Assembly (NCBI RefSeq): GCF_002699855.1
Contig: NZ_LKBW01000024.1
Coordinates: 1-64,000 of the forward strand
Direction of reading: 5' to 3'
Source of the DNA: Pseudomonas amygdali
GTDB taxonomy: Bacteria; Pseudomonadota; Gammaproteobacteria; Pseudomonadales; Pseudomonadaceae
DNA: 64,000 nt
Part shown: one piece after another, positions 31,585 through 42,663 of the stretch
Layout: the number at the start of each line of letters is the position of its first letter
Numbering within the stretch: the first letter of the stretch is position 1
Position numbers and translations under genes: made by a program
Notes under the pieces: generated by a model
What the model was told of the DNA's origin: nothing
The model's database searches: none
The model's input: the letters and a program-made list of their open reading frames with translations, nothing else

Positions 31585-32979
31585 TCAATCGTCGTCGAAG
31601 TTGTAACTGCCCGGTGCCAGGTTCTCGAAACGCGTGTATTTGCCGATGAATGCGAGGCGCGTGGTGCCGATCGGCCCGTTACGCTGCTTGCCGATGATGA
31701 TCTCGGCAATGCCTTTATGCTCGGTTTCCGGGTGATACACCTCGTCCCGGTAGACGAACATGATCACGTCGGCGTCCTGCTCGATCGCTCCGGATTCCCG
31801 AAGGTCGGAGTTGATCGGACGCTTGTTCGGCCGCTGCTCCAGGGAGCGGTTGAGCTGCGACAGGGCAATGACCGGGCAGTTGAATTCCTTGGCCAGCGCT
31901 TTCAGCGAGCGCGAAATCTCGGAAATTTCGTTGGTCCGGTTGTCACCGCTCGATCCGGGAATCTGCATCAATTGCAGGTAGTCGATCATGATCATGGCGA
32001 TATCGCCGTGCTCACGTACGATTCGCCGTGTACGCGCACGCATTTCGGACGGGCTGATACCGGCAGTGTCATCGATGAACAGCTTGCGATCATTGAGCAG
32101 ATTGACCGCAGACGTCAGCCGCGGCCAGTCATCGTCGTCGAGCTGACCCGCGCGCACCTTGGTCTGGTCAATGCGCCCCAGTGACGACAACATACGCATG
32201 ATCAGCGATTCACCTGGCATCTCCAGCGAGTAGACCAGAACCACCTTGTCACTGCGCAGCACTGCGTTCTCGACAAGGTTCATGGCAAACGTGGTCTTGC
32301 CCATCGACGGACGTCCGGCAACGATAATCAGGTCGGCGGGCTGCATTCCGCTGGTCTTTTCGTCGAGGTCTGTATACCCGGTGGACAGGCCGGTAATGGC
32401 GTTATCACTGTTGAACAGGGTATCGATACGGTCGATGGCCTTGGTCAGCAGGTCGTTGACGCTGACCGGGCCGCCAGTCTTGGGGCGCGCTTCGGCGATC
32501 TGGAAGATCTGCCGCTCAGCCTCGTCAAGAATTTCTTCGGCGGTGCGACCTTCCGGGTTGAACGCACTGTCGGCGATTTCGGTGCTGATGCCGATCAATT
32601 GCCGCAATGTGGCACGGGCCCGCACAATCTGCGCGTAGGCCTTGATGTTGGCGACAGAAGGCGTGTTTTTCGCCAGCTCACTGAGGTAGCCCAGGCCGCC
32701 TACTTGTGAGGTCTGCCCTTCCTTATCCAGTTGCTCAGCCAGGGTGACCACGTCAATCGGGCTGTTCTGATCGGCCAAACGAGCGATGGCGCGGAAAATC
32801 AGGCGGTGGTCATGTCGATAGAAATCACCATCGGAAACTTGATCAAGCACCCGCTCCCAGGCGTTGTTATCCAGCATCAAACCACCGAGCACGGCCTGTT
32901 CGGCCTCGATGGAATGTGGCGGCACCTTCAGGGCAGCGGTTTGCAGATCGTATTGCTCGGGGGTGGAAATATCGTTCAT
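31585..32979 (-). CDS. dnaB: Replicative DNA helicase
   Basis: 464 residues, the normal DnaB length. It is the hexameric 5'-3' helicase that unwinds DNA at the fork and binds DnaG and DnaC-type loaders. The N-terminal primase-interacting domain covers about residues 15-120 (PPHSIEAEQAVLGGLML). The RecA-like domain has Walker A GRPSMGKTTF (near 230), Walker B-region IMIDYLQLM and the arginine-finger region near the C-terminus. No intein is present. ATG at 32979 gives the family N-terminus MNDISTPEQYD. It follows rplI after a terminator hairpin. Confidence 0.97.
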   Translation of the reverse strand: MNDISTPEQYDLQTAALKVPPHSIEAEQAVLGGLMLDNNAWERVLDQVSDGDFYRHDHRLIFRAIARLADQNSPIDVVTLAEQLDKEGQTSQVGGLGYLSELAKNTPSVANIKAYAQIVRARATLRQLIGISTEIADSAFNPEGRTAEEILDEAERQIFQIAEARPKTGGPVSVNDLLTKAIDRIDTLFNSDNAITGLSTGYTDLDEKTSGMQPADLIIVAGRPSMGKTTFAMNLVENAVLRSDKVVLVYSLEMPGESLIMRMLSSLGRIDQTKVRAGQLDDDDWPRLTSAVNLLNDRKLFIDDTAGISPSEMRARTRRIVREHGDIAMIMIDYLQLMQIPGSSGDNRTNEISEISRSLKALAKEFNCPVIALSQLNRSLEQRPNKRPINSDLRESGAIEQDADVIMFVYRDEVYHPETEHKGIAEIIIGKQRNGPIGTTRLAFIGKYTRFENLAPGSYNFDDD

Positions 32980-33027
32980 GGCCACTTCAATTCGAGGTTT
33001 GCAGAATGGGGATGGCACAAAGACAAA

Positions 33028-33055
33028 GGGCACGACCTGTGAACAGGATCGTGCC
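33028..33055 (-). terminator. Intrinsic terminator after rplI
   Basis: On the minus strand GGGCACGATCCTG pairs with CAGGTCGTGCCC around a short loop, with one bulged or mismatched base, followed by TTTGTCTTTG. It lies between rplI and dnaB and probably ends the rpsF-rpsR-rplI transcript. Confidence 0.65.
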
Positions 33056-33102
33056 CGATGTTAATCCTCTGGCAGCAATGCCGCCAGACGATTACGTATT
33101 GC

Positions 33103-33549
33103 TTAAGCAGCCACTACGACAACGCGTACGGTCGCTTCTACGTCGCTGTGCAGGTGCACGGCTACGTCGTATTCGCCAACGTTGCGGATAGTGCCGTTCG
33201 GCAGACGAACTTCGCTTTTTGCAACTTCAACGCCGGAGGCGGTCAGTGCATCAGCGATGTCGTGCGTACCGATCGAACCGAACAGCTTGCCTTCGTCACC
33301 AGCGGTGGCAGTGATAGTCACTTCCAGCTCAGCCAGTTGGGCAGCGCGAGTTTCGGCAGATGCTTTCTTGTCTGCAGCCAGTTTTTCCAGCTCTGCACGA
33401 CGCTCTTCAAACGCAGCCACGTTGGCAGCGGTTGCAGCGGTTGCTTTGCCGTAAGGCAGCAGGTAGTTACGACCGTAGCCGGCCTTAACGTTTACTTTGT
33501 CGCCCAGGTTGCCCAGGTTGGCGACTTTTTCCAGAAGGATCAGTTGCAT
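33103..33549 (-). CDS. rplI: 50S ribosomal protein L9
   Basis: 148 residues. The N-terminal RNA-binding domain has the L9 signature [30 protein letters not shown] (spanning residues 1-30). A long connecting helix with [17 protein letters not shown] leads to the C-terminal domain that binds 23S rRNA. It is the last gene of the rpsF-rpsR-(DUF2232)-rplI operon. Confidence 0.98.
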   Translation of the reverse strand: MQLILLEKVANLGNLGDKVNVKAGYGRNYLLPYGKATAATAANVAAFEERRAELEKLAADKKASAETRAAQLAELEVTITATAGDEGKLFGSIGTHDIADALTASGVEVAKSEVRLPNGTIRNVGEYDVAVHLHSDVEATVRVVVVAA

Positions 33550-33568
33550 GTGGAAATCCTCTTAACTT

Positions 33569-34465
33569 TTAACCTTCACCGTTCGCAGGACCATTGCCGG
33601 AATCTTTCGAACTCCGGCGACCGCGAAAATCAATCAGGCTGTCGACAATGGCAATTACCACGAGCAACGGATAGATCAGTTGCATGAACACCAGCAGCGT
33701 TATGTACATCCCTACCAGCCAGAACCGGGAAAGCCGCTTTTCAGCAACCAGACCGTGGATCAGAGCCAGCCCCGCAAACACCAGCGGTACGCTGCAAAGC
33801 GGTGTAAGCATTGCTATCTGCGGACCGAAATTCGGCCCCACCAGCATGCACACCAACAGCGCCAACGCAGGCACCAGCGGGAGTTTCACAGCGCGAAATT
33901 CACGCCCGAAACCACCAGGGTTGTACAACATCGCTTGCCAGTACCGCCCAAGAATCAGGCACAGCACACTGACGATTTGCAGCACAGCCGCTATCAGGCC
34001 ATTCAGGACGGGTGCAATCAGTGCCCCCAGACGCCTTCGCTCTTCTACGTTCAACTGCTCGTAGAGCCCGGCCAGCATTGTCGGCAGATGCTTTTGCAGC
34101 TCCTGCGACATTGCTTCCAGAGGTTCGCGAAAAACCGTGCCCAGAATTACTGCATACACCACGCCCAACGCCACGCTGACCAGCAGCACGCGGACCCAAG
34201 ACTCGCTGGCACGCAAAACCATTGCCAAACTCAGCGAACCGGCCAGCACCATGGCTGTACGAGGTTCGCCGAAATACCACCAGACCAAAGCCGGCAGCAG
34301 AGCCCAGGACAGGACACCAACGGCATCACTGAACCCGCGTCGCAGAAGCACAAGGCACCCTGCGGCAGCACTCAACCAGAACAACAGCGGCAATGCCGCA
34401 CATCCAGCCACTACGAGAGTGGCCTGCATACGGCCGCGCATGATGAATTCAGCCAGGGCACGCAT
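33569..34465 (-). CDS. DUF2232-like integral membrane protein
   Basis: 298 residues of multi-pass inner-membrane protein. About eight hydrophobic helices are visible, starting ATLVVAGCAALPLLFWLSAA and ending LLVFMQLIYPLLVVIAIVDS, with a short polar tail (FRGRRSSKDSGN). It resembles the YybS/DUF2232 family found between rpsR and rplI in pseudomonads. The function is unknown. The start lies about 40 bp after the rpsR stop and the stop is 19 bp before rplI, so it is co-transcribed with ribosomal protein genes. Confidence 0.8.
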   Translation of the reverse strand: MRALAEFIMRGRMQATLVVAGCAALPLLFWLSAAAGCLVLLRRGFSDAVGVLSWALLPALVWWYFGEPRTAMVLAGSLSLAMVLRASESWVRVLLVSVALGVVYAVILGTVFREPLEAMSQELQKHLPTMLAGLYEQLNVEERRRLGALIAPVLNGLIAAVLQIVSVLCLILGRYWQAMLYNPGGFGREFRAVKLPLVPALALLVCMLVGPNFGPQIAMLTPLCSVPLVFAGLALIHGLVAEKRLSRFWLVGMYITLLVFMQLIYPLLVVIAIVDSLIDFRGRRSSKDSGNGPANGEG

Positions 34466-34504
34466 GCTTTCTATCCTTTGTTACGTTTTGTCGACTACCT
34501 GGTC

Positions 34505-34735
34505 TCAGCGGCCGTGGCTGTCGGTGTAGGCCAGCAGGGCCAGGAAGCGGGCACGCTTGATAGCGGTGGCCAGCTGACGCTGATAACGTGCTTTGGTACC
34601 AGTGATACGGCTTGGAACGATTTTGCCGGTCTCGGATACGTAGGCTTTCAGAGTGTTGAGATCTTTGTAATCGATCTCTTTGACGTCTTCAGCGGTGAAG
34701 CGGCAGAATTTACGACGACGGAAGAAACGTGCCAT
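34505..34735 (-). CDS. rpsR: 30S ribosomal protein S18
   Basis: A 76-residue basic protein starting [25 protein letters not shown], typical of S18. It binds the 16S central domain together with S6. [21 protein letters not shown] is the conserved rRNA-binding helix. It starts 28 bp after the rpsF stop in the same operon. Confidence 0.98.
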
Positions 34736-34763
34736 GTAATTGGCTCCTCAAAAGGTCCGTGGA

Positions 34764-35189
34764 TTACTCGTCAGCGTTATCGCTAACGTCGCTGTTGTCG
34801 CCGTCATCGCCATCGGCGCTGTCGGAGTGCTCAGGACGGTCACGACGCTCACGGCGCTCACTGCGGTTCTCTTCAGCCTTGAGCATCTCGGACTGGCCAG
34901 TTACGGCTTCGTCGCGACGGATGACCAGGTTACGGATCACAGCATCGTTGTAACGGAAGTTGTCTTCCAGCTCGGCCAGAGCCTTGCCAGTGCACTCAAC
35001 GTTCAGCATCACGTAGTGAGCCTTATGAACATTGTTGATTGCGTAAGCCAGTTGACGACGGCCCCAATCTTCCAGACGGTGGATTTTGCCGCCGTCTTCT
35101 TCGATCAGCTTGGTGTAACGCTCTACCATGCCGCCGACTTGCTCGCTTTGATCCGGGTGGACCAAAAAGATAATTTCGTAATGACGCAT
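34764..35189 (-). CDS. rpsF: 30S ribosomal protein S6
   Basis: 141 residues. The ferredoxin-like core begins [18 protein letters not shown] and includes [19 protein letters not shown]. The C-terminus is a long acidic, repetitive tail rich in Asp, Asn and Ser (from about residue 105), the region modified by RimK-type glutamate ligases in other bacteria. It is the first gene of the operon, with GGAG 8 nt before the ATG and a small leader hairpin upstream. Confidence 0.97.
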   Translation of the reverse strand: MRHYEIIFLVHPDQSEQVGGMVERYTKLIEEDGGKIHRLEDWGRRQLAYAINNVHKAHYVMLNVECTGKALAELEDNFRYNDAVIRNLVIRRDEAVTGQSEMLKAEENRSERRERRDRPEHSDSADGDDGDNSDVSDNADE

Positions 35190-35215
35190 GAATGCTCCTT
35201 ACGGGTTGTAGCCTG

Positions 35216-35229
35216 CCGCTCAAAAGCGG
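35216..35229 (-). promoter_or_regulatory. rpsF leader hairpin (possible S6:S18 autoregulatory element)
   Basis: CCGCT/AGCGG stem with a 4-nt loop, 27 nt upstream of rpsF in its 5' leader. S6:S18-binding leaders with a CCG element are known in many bacteria. Whether this hairpin belongs to that class cannot be decided by eye. Confidence 0.25.
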
Positions 35230-35355
35230 TCAGACAAGGAGTGAATGACACTGTTGGTCTTGCTCAGGGACAGGCACATGCGCGCCTGCCGTGACAGCAA
35301 GGGGCGCAATTGTAGAGAAGGGTCGAGGGAGGCGCAAGGCAATTGGTGAATTAAT

Positions 35356-35382
35356 GAGCAGATCGCATGGCGCGACCTGCTC
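35356..35382 (-). terminator. Terminator after rlmB
   Basis: 11-bp stem GAGCAGGTCGC/GCGATCTGCTC with one G-U pair and a 5-nt loop, followed on the minus strand by ATTAATTC. It probably ends the rnr-rlmB transcript. Confidence 0.6.
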
Positions 35383-35402
35383 ACTCTGGCCAGGCGCCGA
35401 AA

Positions 35403-36164
35403 TCAGGCCTTTTTGACGGCAGTCTTGACACTGCGCTGACGCAGCGCTTCAAACAGACAAACGCCGGTCGCGACCGACACGTTGAGACTGCTGACACTGC
35501 CCGCCATCGGCAGGCGTACCAGATAATCGCAGTGCTCGCGGGTCAGGCGACGCATGCCCTTGCCTTCCGCGCCCATGATGATGATGGTCGGGCCGGTCAG
35601 ATCCTGTTGATACAACTCGACCTCGGCCTCGCCTGCCGTACCGACAACCCACAAGCCGCGCTGCTGAAGCTTTTCCAGCGTGCGCGCCAGATTGGTCACA
35701 GCCACCAGCGGGATGACTTCGGCCGCACCGCAGGCGACTTTGCGCACGGCTGGCGTCAAGGTCGCAGACTTGTCCTTGGGCACGATCACGGCCAGCGCAC
35801 CTGCCGCATCGGCGGTACGCAGACAGGCGCCGAGGTTGTGCGGATCGGTCACACCATCAAGCACCAGCAGCAACGGCGAACCTTCGCTGCGGTCGAGTAG
35901 CTCGTCGAGCATTGCCTCGCCCCAGACCTGACTCGGACTCACATCGGCAACCACACCCTGATGCACGCCTTCGACCCAGGCATCCATTTCGCGGCGTTCC
36001 GCCTGACCGATGGTCACGCGATTCTCGCCCGCCAGCGCCACCAGCGTCTGTACGCGAGGGTCGTTACGACCCTCGGCCAGCCAGATGTGCTTGACGCGTT
36101 TCGGGTGATGACGAAGTAACGCTTCTACGGCGTGAACGCCGTAGATTTTTTCCAGCTGACTCAT
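35403..36164 (-). CDS. rlmB: 23S rRNA (guanosine-2'-O)-methyltransferase RlmB
   Basis: 253 residues of the SPOUT family; it methylates G2251 in the P-loop of 23S rRNA. The N-terminal substrate-binding domain (YGVHAVEALLRHHPKRV) is followed by the trefoil-knot catalytic domain with LDGVTDPHNLGACLRTADAAG (starting about 118), IIMGAEGKGMRRL and VSSLNVSVATGVCLFEALRQR. The start overlaps the rnr stop (ATGA), as in E. coli. Confidence 0.96.
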   Translation of the reverse strand: MSQLEKIYGVHAVEALLRHHPKRVKHIWLAEGRNDPRVQTLVALAGENRVTIGQAERREMDAWVEGVHQGVVADVSPSQVWGEAMLDELLDRSEGSPLLLVLDGVTDPHNLGACLRTADAAGALAVIVPKDKSATLTPAVRKVACGAAEVIPLVAVTNLARTLEKLQQRGLWVVGTAGEAEVELYQQDLTGPTIIIMGAEGKGMRRLTREHCDYLVRLPMAGSVSSLNVSVATGVCLFEALRQRSVKTAVKKA

Positions 36165-38794
36165 GACTTGGCCTTGGGTTTACGAGCGCCACCGCTTTTC
36201 GCGGTTGGCGCGGAGCCCGATTTCGACGGACCTTTACGGTGTTTACTGGCCGGCTTGCTCGACGAAGGAGCAGAGCCCGACCTGTCAGACTTTCCCGACG
36301 ACGCCTTGCTACCACCCTTCGCGTCAGCCAGAAGGGCTTTTTTCAGCTCGCGGCTTTTACGCACTTCTGCGTTTTTCGCCGCCGCATCGCTCGGGCGATA
36401 CGCTTCGGTACTGCTCTCCTTGGCAGAAGCGCTACGGCGACCGGACTTGGCAGGCGCCTTTTCCTTTTCCGTCGTTGTAGTGGCGGCAGGCGGCGCAGTG
36501 TCATGACCACGACGCTTGCGACCAGCCGGCGTTGCAGCCGCTGCGGTTTCGGAAATCTCGAAGTCGATCTTGCGCTCATCCAGATCAACACGCATGACGC
36601 GCACTTCGACGCTGTCGCCCAGACGGAAATTACGTCCGGTACGCTCGCCGGCAAGGCGGTGATGCAGGGGGTCGAAATGGTAGTAATCACCCGGCAGAGC
36701 CGTGACGTGGACCAGACCTTCGACGTAGATGTCAGTCAGCTCGACGAACAGGCCAAAGCCGGTTACCGCCGTGATCACGCCCGGGAATGACTCGCCCACG
36801 CGATCTTTCATGTACTCGCACTTGAGCCAGTTGACCACGTCGCGCGTAGCCTCGTCGGCACGGCGCTCGCTCATCGAGCATTGTTCGCCCAACTGATCGA
36901 GCAGCGCGTCGTCGTACGGGTAGATACGCGCCTTCGGAATCGTTGCAGCACCGGCACGACGTACGTGTGGAGTATCCTGCTTGGAGCGGATAACGCTGCG
37001 AATAGCACGGTGCGTCAGCAGATCCGGATAACGACGGATCGGCGAGGTGAAGTGCGTATACGCTTCGTAATTCAGACCGAAGTGGCCGTTGTTGTCCGAG
37101 CTGTAAACGGCCTGGCTCAACGAACGCAGCATGACGGTCTGAATCAGGTGGTAATCCGGGCGGTCACGAACGGTTTCAAGCAGCGCCTGATAATCCTTCG
37201 GTGTCGGACCTTCCTTGCCTTTGTGCAGCGTCAGACCCAGCTCACCCAGGAATGCACGCAGTTTTTCCAGACGCTCTGGCGGCGGGCCATCGTGGACGCG
37301 GTACAACGCGGGAATTTCGTACTTCTTCAAGAACTGCGCGGTGGCCACGTTGGCGGCCAGCATGCACTCTTCGATCAGCTTGTGAGCATCGTTGCGAGTG
37401 GTCGGACGGATTTCGGCAATCTTGCGCTCGGAACCGAAGATGATCCGGGTTTCCTGAGTTTCGAAATCGATCGCACCGCGCACATGACGCGCACCCAGCA
37501 AAACCTTGTACATGGCGTAAAGCTGCTTGAGGTGCGGAACCACGTCGCCGTATTCGCCACGAAGGCTTTTGGCTTCAGCCGTTTTCGGCTGTTCCAGGAT
37601 CGTGCTGACCTTGTTGTAGGTCAGTCGAGCGTGGGAGTGGATGATGCCTTCGTAGAATACGTAGTCAGTCATCTCGCCGGTCTTGGAGATGGTCATCTCG
37701 CAAACCATGGCCAGACGATCAACGTGCGGGTTCAGCGAGCACAGGCCGTTGGACAATTGCTCAGGCAGCATGGGCACGACGCGCTCGGGGAAGTACACCG
37801 AGTTGCCGCGAACCTGGGATTCAGCATCCAGCGCCGAGCCGATTTTCACGTAGCTCGATACGTCGGCAATGGCCACGTAGAGCTTCCAGCCACCGGAGAA
37901 CAAGCGCAGTTTGCCCGGCTTGGCTTCGCAATAAACCGCATCATCGAAGTCGCGAGCGTCTTCGCCATCGATGGTCACGAAAGGCAGGTGGCGCAGGTCT
38001 ACGCGGTTTTCCTTGTCCTTCTCTTCGACTTCCGGCTTGAGCTTCGCAGCTTCCTTGAGTACAGCCTCGGGCCACACGTGCGGAATATCGTAAGTGCGTA
38101 ACGCAACATCGATCTCCATGCCCGGCGCCATGTAGTTGCCGACCACTTCGACCACATCACCCTGCGGCTGGAAGCGCGGCGTTGGCCAGTGGGTGATTTT
38201 CACCTCGACGAACTGGCCGATCTTCGCATTATTGTTGCGGCCCGGTGTTACCAGCACTTCCTGCTGGATTTTCGGGTTATCGGGTACAACAAAACCAATG
38301 CCACTCTCTTCGAAGTAGCGACCAACAATGGTTTCGTGAGCACGCGAGATGACTTCGACAATAACGCCTTCGCGACGACCGCGACGGTCAAGGCCGGAAA
38401 CGCGCGCCAGCGCCCGGTCACCGTCGAACACCAGACGCATCTGCGCCGGGCTCATGAACAGGTCATCGGAACCGTCATCTGGAACCAGAAAACCGAAACC
38501 GTCACGGTGCCCGGAGATGCGACCCAGAATAAGGTCAAGCTTGTCTACCGGTGCATACGTGCCACGACGGGTATAGATCAACTGGGCGTCACGCTCCATT
38601 GCCCGAATGCGGCGGCGCAGAGCCTCGAATTGATCTTCGGTGGTCAGGCCGAATTCTTCGACCAGTTGCTCGCGACTGGCCGGCGAACCGCGCTCGGCAA
38701 GGTGCTGCAAGATCAGCTCACGGCTGGGAATAGGGTTTTCGTATTTTTCCGCTTCACGAGCGGCCTCGGGATCGAGGGACTGCCAATCGGCCAT
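36161..38794 (-). CDS. rnr: Ribonuclease R
   Basis: 877 residues, a processive 3'-5' exoribonuclease that degrades structured RNA and takes part in rRNA quality control. An N-terminal helix-turn-helix (RELILQHLAERGSPASREQL) leads to cold-shock domains. The RNB catalytic domain has DGEDARDFDDAVY, whose aspartates bind the metal ions, and an S1 domain near 640-730 (GVITAVTGFGLFVEL). The C-terminal 150 residues are a long low-complexity Lys/Ser/Ala-rich tail, a ribosome- or RNA-binding extension. It is translationally coupled to rlmB. Confidence 0.97.
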   Translation of the reverse strand: MADWQSLDPEAAREAEKYENPIPSRELILQHLAERGSPASREQLVEEFGLTTEDQFEALRRRIRAMERDAQLIYTRRGTYAPVDKLDLILGRISGHRDGFGFLVPDDGSDDLFMSPAQMRLVFDGDRALARVSGLDRRGRREGVIVEVISRAHETIVGRYFEESGIGFVVPDNPKIQQEVLVTPGRNNNAKIGQFVEVKITHWPTPRFQPQGDVVEVVGNYMAPGMEIDVALRTYDIPHVWPEAVLKEAAKLKPEVEEKDKENRVDLRHLPFVTIDGEDARDFDDAVYCEAKPGKLRLFSGGWKLYVAIADVSSYVKIGSALDAESQVRGNSVYFPERVVPMLPEQLSNGLCSLNPHVDRLAMVCEMTISKTGEMTDYVFYEGIIHSHARLTYNKVSTILEQPKTAEAKSLRGEYGDVVPHLKQLYAMYKVLLGARHVRGAIDFETQETRIIFGSERKIAEIRPTTRNDAHKLIEECMLAANVATAQFLKKYEIPALYRVHDGPPPERLEKLRAFLGELGLTLHKGKEGPTPKDYQALLETVRDRPDYHLIQTVMLRSLSQAVYSSDNNGHFGLNYEAYTHFTSPIRRYPDLLTHRAIRSVIRSKQDTPHVRRAGAATIPKARIYPYDDALLDQLGEQCSMSERRADEATRDVVNWLKCEYMKDRVGESFPGVITAVTGFGLFVELTDIYVEGLVHVTALPGDYYHFDPLHHRLAGERTGRNFRLGDSVEVRVMRVDLDERKIDFEISETAAAATPAGRKRRGHDTAPPAATTTTEKEKAPAKSGRRSASAKESSTEAYRPSDAAAKNAEVRKSRELKKALLADAKGGSKASSGKSDRSGSAPSSSKPASKHRKGPSKSGSAPTAKSGGARKPKAKS

Positions 38795-38956
38795 TAGATA
38801 GTTTTCACCTTGTATATATAGGGGTTAGTTTGGCATAGACCTCATGAAACGGGAAATTTCACGCTCAAACCACTCGACAAAAAGCCTCCCCGACCACGCT
38901 GCAAGACCCGAAACACACCGCCCGCGATTTTTTTCGACTTTTTTTCATCGCCGGGG

Positions 38957-38985
38957 TTTACAGCCTAAAAAGCGCTCCGTATAGT
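38957..38985 (+). promoter_or_regulatory. Sigma-70 promoter of the tRNA-Leu gene
   Basis: TTTACA at 38957-38962 and TATAGT at 38980-38985 are separated by exactly 17 bp, each one base from consensus. The GC-rich discriminator GCGCGCC that follows is typical of stringently controlled stable-RNA promoters. The mature tRNA begins 34 bp downstream. Confidence 0.75.
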
Positions 38986-39019
38986 GCGCGCCATCGGCAG
39001 GTTGATGCCTTCCGATACT

Positions 39020-39106
39020 GCCCAGATGGTGAAATTGGTAGACACGCCAGCTTCAGGTGCTGGTGACCGCAAGGTCGTGGAAGTTCGAGTCTTCTTCTGG
39101 GCACCA
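39020..39106 (+). tRNA. tRNA-Leu (anticodon CAG)
   Basis: 87 nt including an encoded CCA. The acceptor GCCCAGA pairs with TCTGGGC, followed by ACCA. The anticodon arm CCAGC-TTCAGGT-GCTGG has anticodon CAG, reading the CUG codon. The long variable arm (GACCGCAAGGTC) is that of a class II tRNA, and the T arm carries TTCGAGTC. A strong terminator follows. Confidence 0.97.
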
Positions 39107-39111
39107 ATTCA

Positions 39112-39140
39112 AAAAAACCGAGCCAATGGCTCGGTTTTTT
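39112..39140 (+). terminator. Intrinsic terminator of tRNA-Leu
   Basis: AACCGAGCC/GGCTCGGTT stem with loop AAT followed by a T-run and preceded by an A-run; canonical and bidirectional in form. It could also stop the minus-strand chemoreceptor transcript. Confidence 0.9.
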
Positions 39141-39237
39141 GCTTTCCGACTTCAGAAAAGCTGCCATCCCGCGGGCATAGCAGCGCCACATTTGCAGCGC
39201 TGCATGATGCTCAAGCCCGAAACTGCCCCAGGCTCGC

Positions 39238-41145
39238 CTACAACTGCGCAGCCAGACCGCTGAGTACCTTGCCGCTAGCAGTCGTCTCGACCACCGCCTC
39301 GGCAGCACGCTCGGCCTGTGCGTGAATCACCTCGACCCGACCGCGAACGGCCTGCGCGCCTTCAGCCTGATGTACAGCCGCCTTGGTTGCCAGACCGATG
39401 GCCGCATGCACCTGCTCGACGGACGCCTGCACGGTCTGCTGGCGTTTGGCGCTGCCACGTAATACCTCCAACCCTTCCTTGGCCTGTCGGCCAGCGATGC
39501 CGATGGCGGCGACCGCCTCTTTCGCTCCACGCTGCAGGGCGATGATGTGTTCCTGGATATCGCCCGTCGAGCTTTGTGTCTTGCTGGCCAGCGCACGCAC
39601 CTCGTCAGCTACCACGGCGAAGCCCCTGCCCGTTTCACCCGCGCGGGCCGCTTCGATGGCTGCGTTGAGTGCGAGCAGGTTGGTTTGTTCGGCAATGCCG
39701 TGGATAACTTCCAGCACAACCTCAATCTGCTGGCTTTGCTGCGCCAGACGCTCGATGACCTGCGCACCGGTTTCGACCTGCCCGGCCAGCGCCTCGATCA
39801 AACCGCCGACCTGATTGGACGTGCGGGTGTTTTCATCGGTCGCCTGCTTGATATCGACCACTTGACGTAGGGCTGCCTGCATCGCCTGGCTTTCCGACTG
39901 CGCCTCATCGGCCATCTGCTCCAGCGCCTTGAGGCTGGCCGCCACTTCGTCTCGCTGCAGTTCGGCTGCAGCATCGGCGCCGGCGTTGCGCTGGCTCATC
40001 ACGCCGATTTCCTGCCCGGTGCGCTGCGCCACCTCGCCCGCCTCACGAACGATAGGCTGCAACTTGTCGATGAAGCGATTGACCGCCGCCGACATGTCGC
40101 CGATTTCGTCATTACTGTCCAGCTTGACGCGCTTGGTCAGGTCGCCCTCACCCGCCGCCAGATCATTGAGCGCAGCGATCAGCAGATGCAGCTTGCTGAC
40201 GACTCGACGACCGAGCACCACCGCCAGTAACAGCAGTACGCCCAGGCCGACCAGCGCCAACCCCATGCCGATCCGCCAGCGCAACGTTTCGGCGGCTTCC
40301 TGAACCGCCACACGTGTATTGGTGGTCATTGCAGCACCCGCCGTCTGAGCGGATTGCAAGCGCGTGCGCAAGGCGGTCGAACTGTCTTTGGAGGCACTGG
40401 CAAGGCTGTCGGAAACCAGTTGCTCGCCACTGGTTATCAGGGTGGCGAAACGCTTGTCCAGCGCAGCAAGATTTTCCTCGACCGTTGCCGTCGACACTCC
40501 CATGCGCACCTTGCCGATCTCGACACCGTTAGGGCTGATAGAGGCCTCGACGTAATACACCGACGGGTCGTTTTTCGCGGCAATGAGGATCTTGTCCATC
40601 GCACGCTCGCCTTCACCCTTGGCCAGCAGCGCCTTGACCAGCGGGTTATCGCGGTTCATGTACCGCGTAAGGTGCTCACCTGCGGCGTCGTCATAGACCA
40701 CAAACAACACGTTGGGATTGCGCTGGGCGCGTCGGGCAAATTCGGAAAGGGTTGGCGTGTCGTTGTCCCACATGGCGCGCGGGGCAACCGCAGCCAGTAG
40801 CTCGGCCATGTCAGTGGCGGACTCTCTCAGGTCTTTTTCCAGCGTGGCACGCAGTTGGGCCTGCTCTTCCTTCAGGCGGGTAGAAAGTCCGACGCTCAAG
40901 CGCTGACGCGTACTGGCTGAAAGCGAGTCGAGGCTCGACGTCACTTCGCTACTCGCCAGCTCCAGCTCGGAGGAAAGATGTTGCGAATCTACCCCAAGGC
41001 GATTGGCAAGGTCAGCCTCAAGCGCTGTGACTGTGCTCCGGGTAAGAGCAACCGCCACGATGACCTGCACCAAAAGGGCAATGCCCAGGGCAATGAAGAC
41101 CGGGCGCAGCAGACGGCTTTGCAATAGAGATAAGACAGCAGACAC
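39238..41145 (-). CDS. Methyl-accepting chemotaxis protein
   Basis: 635 residues. TM1 spans about residues 13-34 ([22 protein letters not shown]). A periplasmic sensor region of some 255 residues follows, then TM2 near 290-312 ([20 protein letters not shown]), a HAMP domain and a cytoplasmic signalling domain with the hairpin tip [19 protein letters not shown] and [15 protein letters not shown]. The sensor contains a Cache-like segment ([16 protein letters not shown]); the ligand is unknown. The start is GTG with GGAG upstream. No C-terminal CheR-tethering pentapeptide and no FliA-type promoter were seen. It sits alone between purA and the tRNA gene. Confidence 0.92.
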   Translation of the reverse strand: MSAVLSLLQSRLLRPVFIALGIALLVQVIVAVALTRSTVTALEADLANRLGVDSQHLSSELELASSEVTSSLDSLSASTRQRLSVGLSTRLKEEQAQLRATLEKDLRESATDMAELLAAVAPRAMWDNDTPTLSEFARRAQRNPNVLFVVYDDAAGEHLTRYMNRDNPLVKALLAKGEGERAMDKILIAAKNDPSVYYVEASISPNGVEIGKVRMGVSTATVEENLAALDKRFATLITSGEQLVSDSLASASKDSSTALRTRLQSAQTAGAAMTTNTRVAVQEAAETLRWRIGMGLALVGLGVLLLLAVVLGRRVVSKLHLLIAALNDLAAGEGDLTKRVKLDSNDEIGDMSAAVNRFIDKLQPIVREAGEVAQRTGQEIGVMSQRNAGADAAAELQRDEVAASLKALEQMADEAQSESQAMQAALRQVVDIKQATDENTRTSNQVGGLIEALAGQVETGAQVIERLAQQSQQIEVVLEVIHGIAEQTNLLALNAAIEAARAGETGRGFAVVADEVRALASKTQSSTGDIQEHIIALQRGAKEAVAAIGIAGRQAKEGLEVLRGSAKRQQTVQASVEQVHAAIGLATKAAVHQAEGAQAVRGRVEVIHAQAERAAEAVVETTASGKVLSGLAAQL

Positions 41146-41270
41146 AGGAGAATCCCTCCACCCTCAGCGCCATTAAAATGATGGCACTTTTCTGTCATCT
41201 TTGTAGCAAGCGCCGTGCCGTGACACAAGTCTCACTTTTGCCGCGATTGAATCCTGCGGACGCTGAAAAC

Positions 41271-41293
41271 AAAAAGGGCCGCAAACGCGGCCC
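41271..41293 (-). terminator. Intrinsic terminator after purA
   Basis: On the minus strand GGGCCGC-GTTT-GCGGCCC is followed by TTTTTG: a canonical rho-independent terminator 23 bp past the purA stop. Confidence 0.92.
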
Positions 41294-41316
41294 TCTTGAT
41301 ACAGCGCGGCGAAGTA

Positions 41317-42624
<1,308 letters not shown>

Positions 42625-42663
42625 TCACGCAAACTTGGTGCCGGCGGCGGCCGGCAGGAATAC

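Noticed and set aside
41146-41240. FliA promoter for the chemoreceptor gene
   Set aside because: No GCCGATAA-like -10 element occurs upstream of its GTG start.
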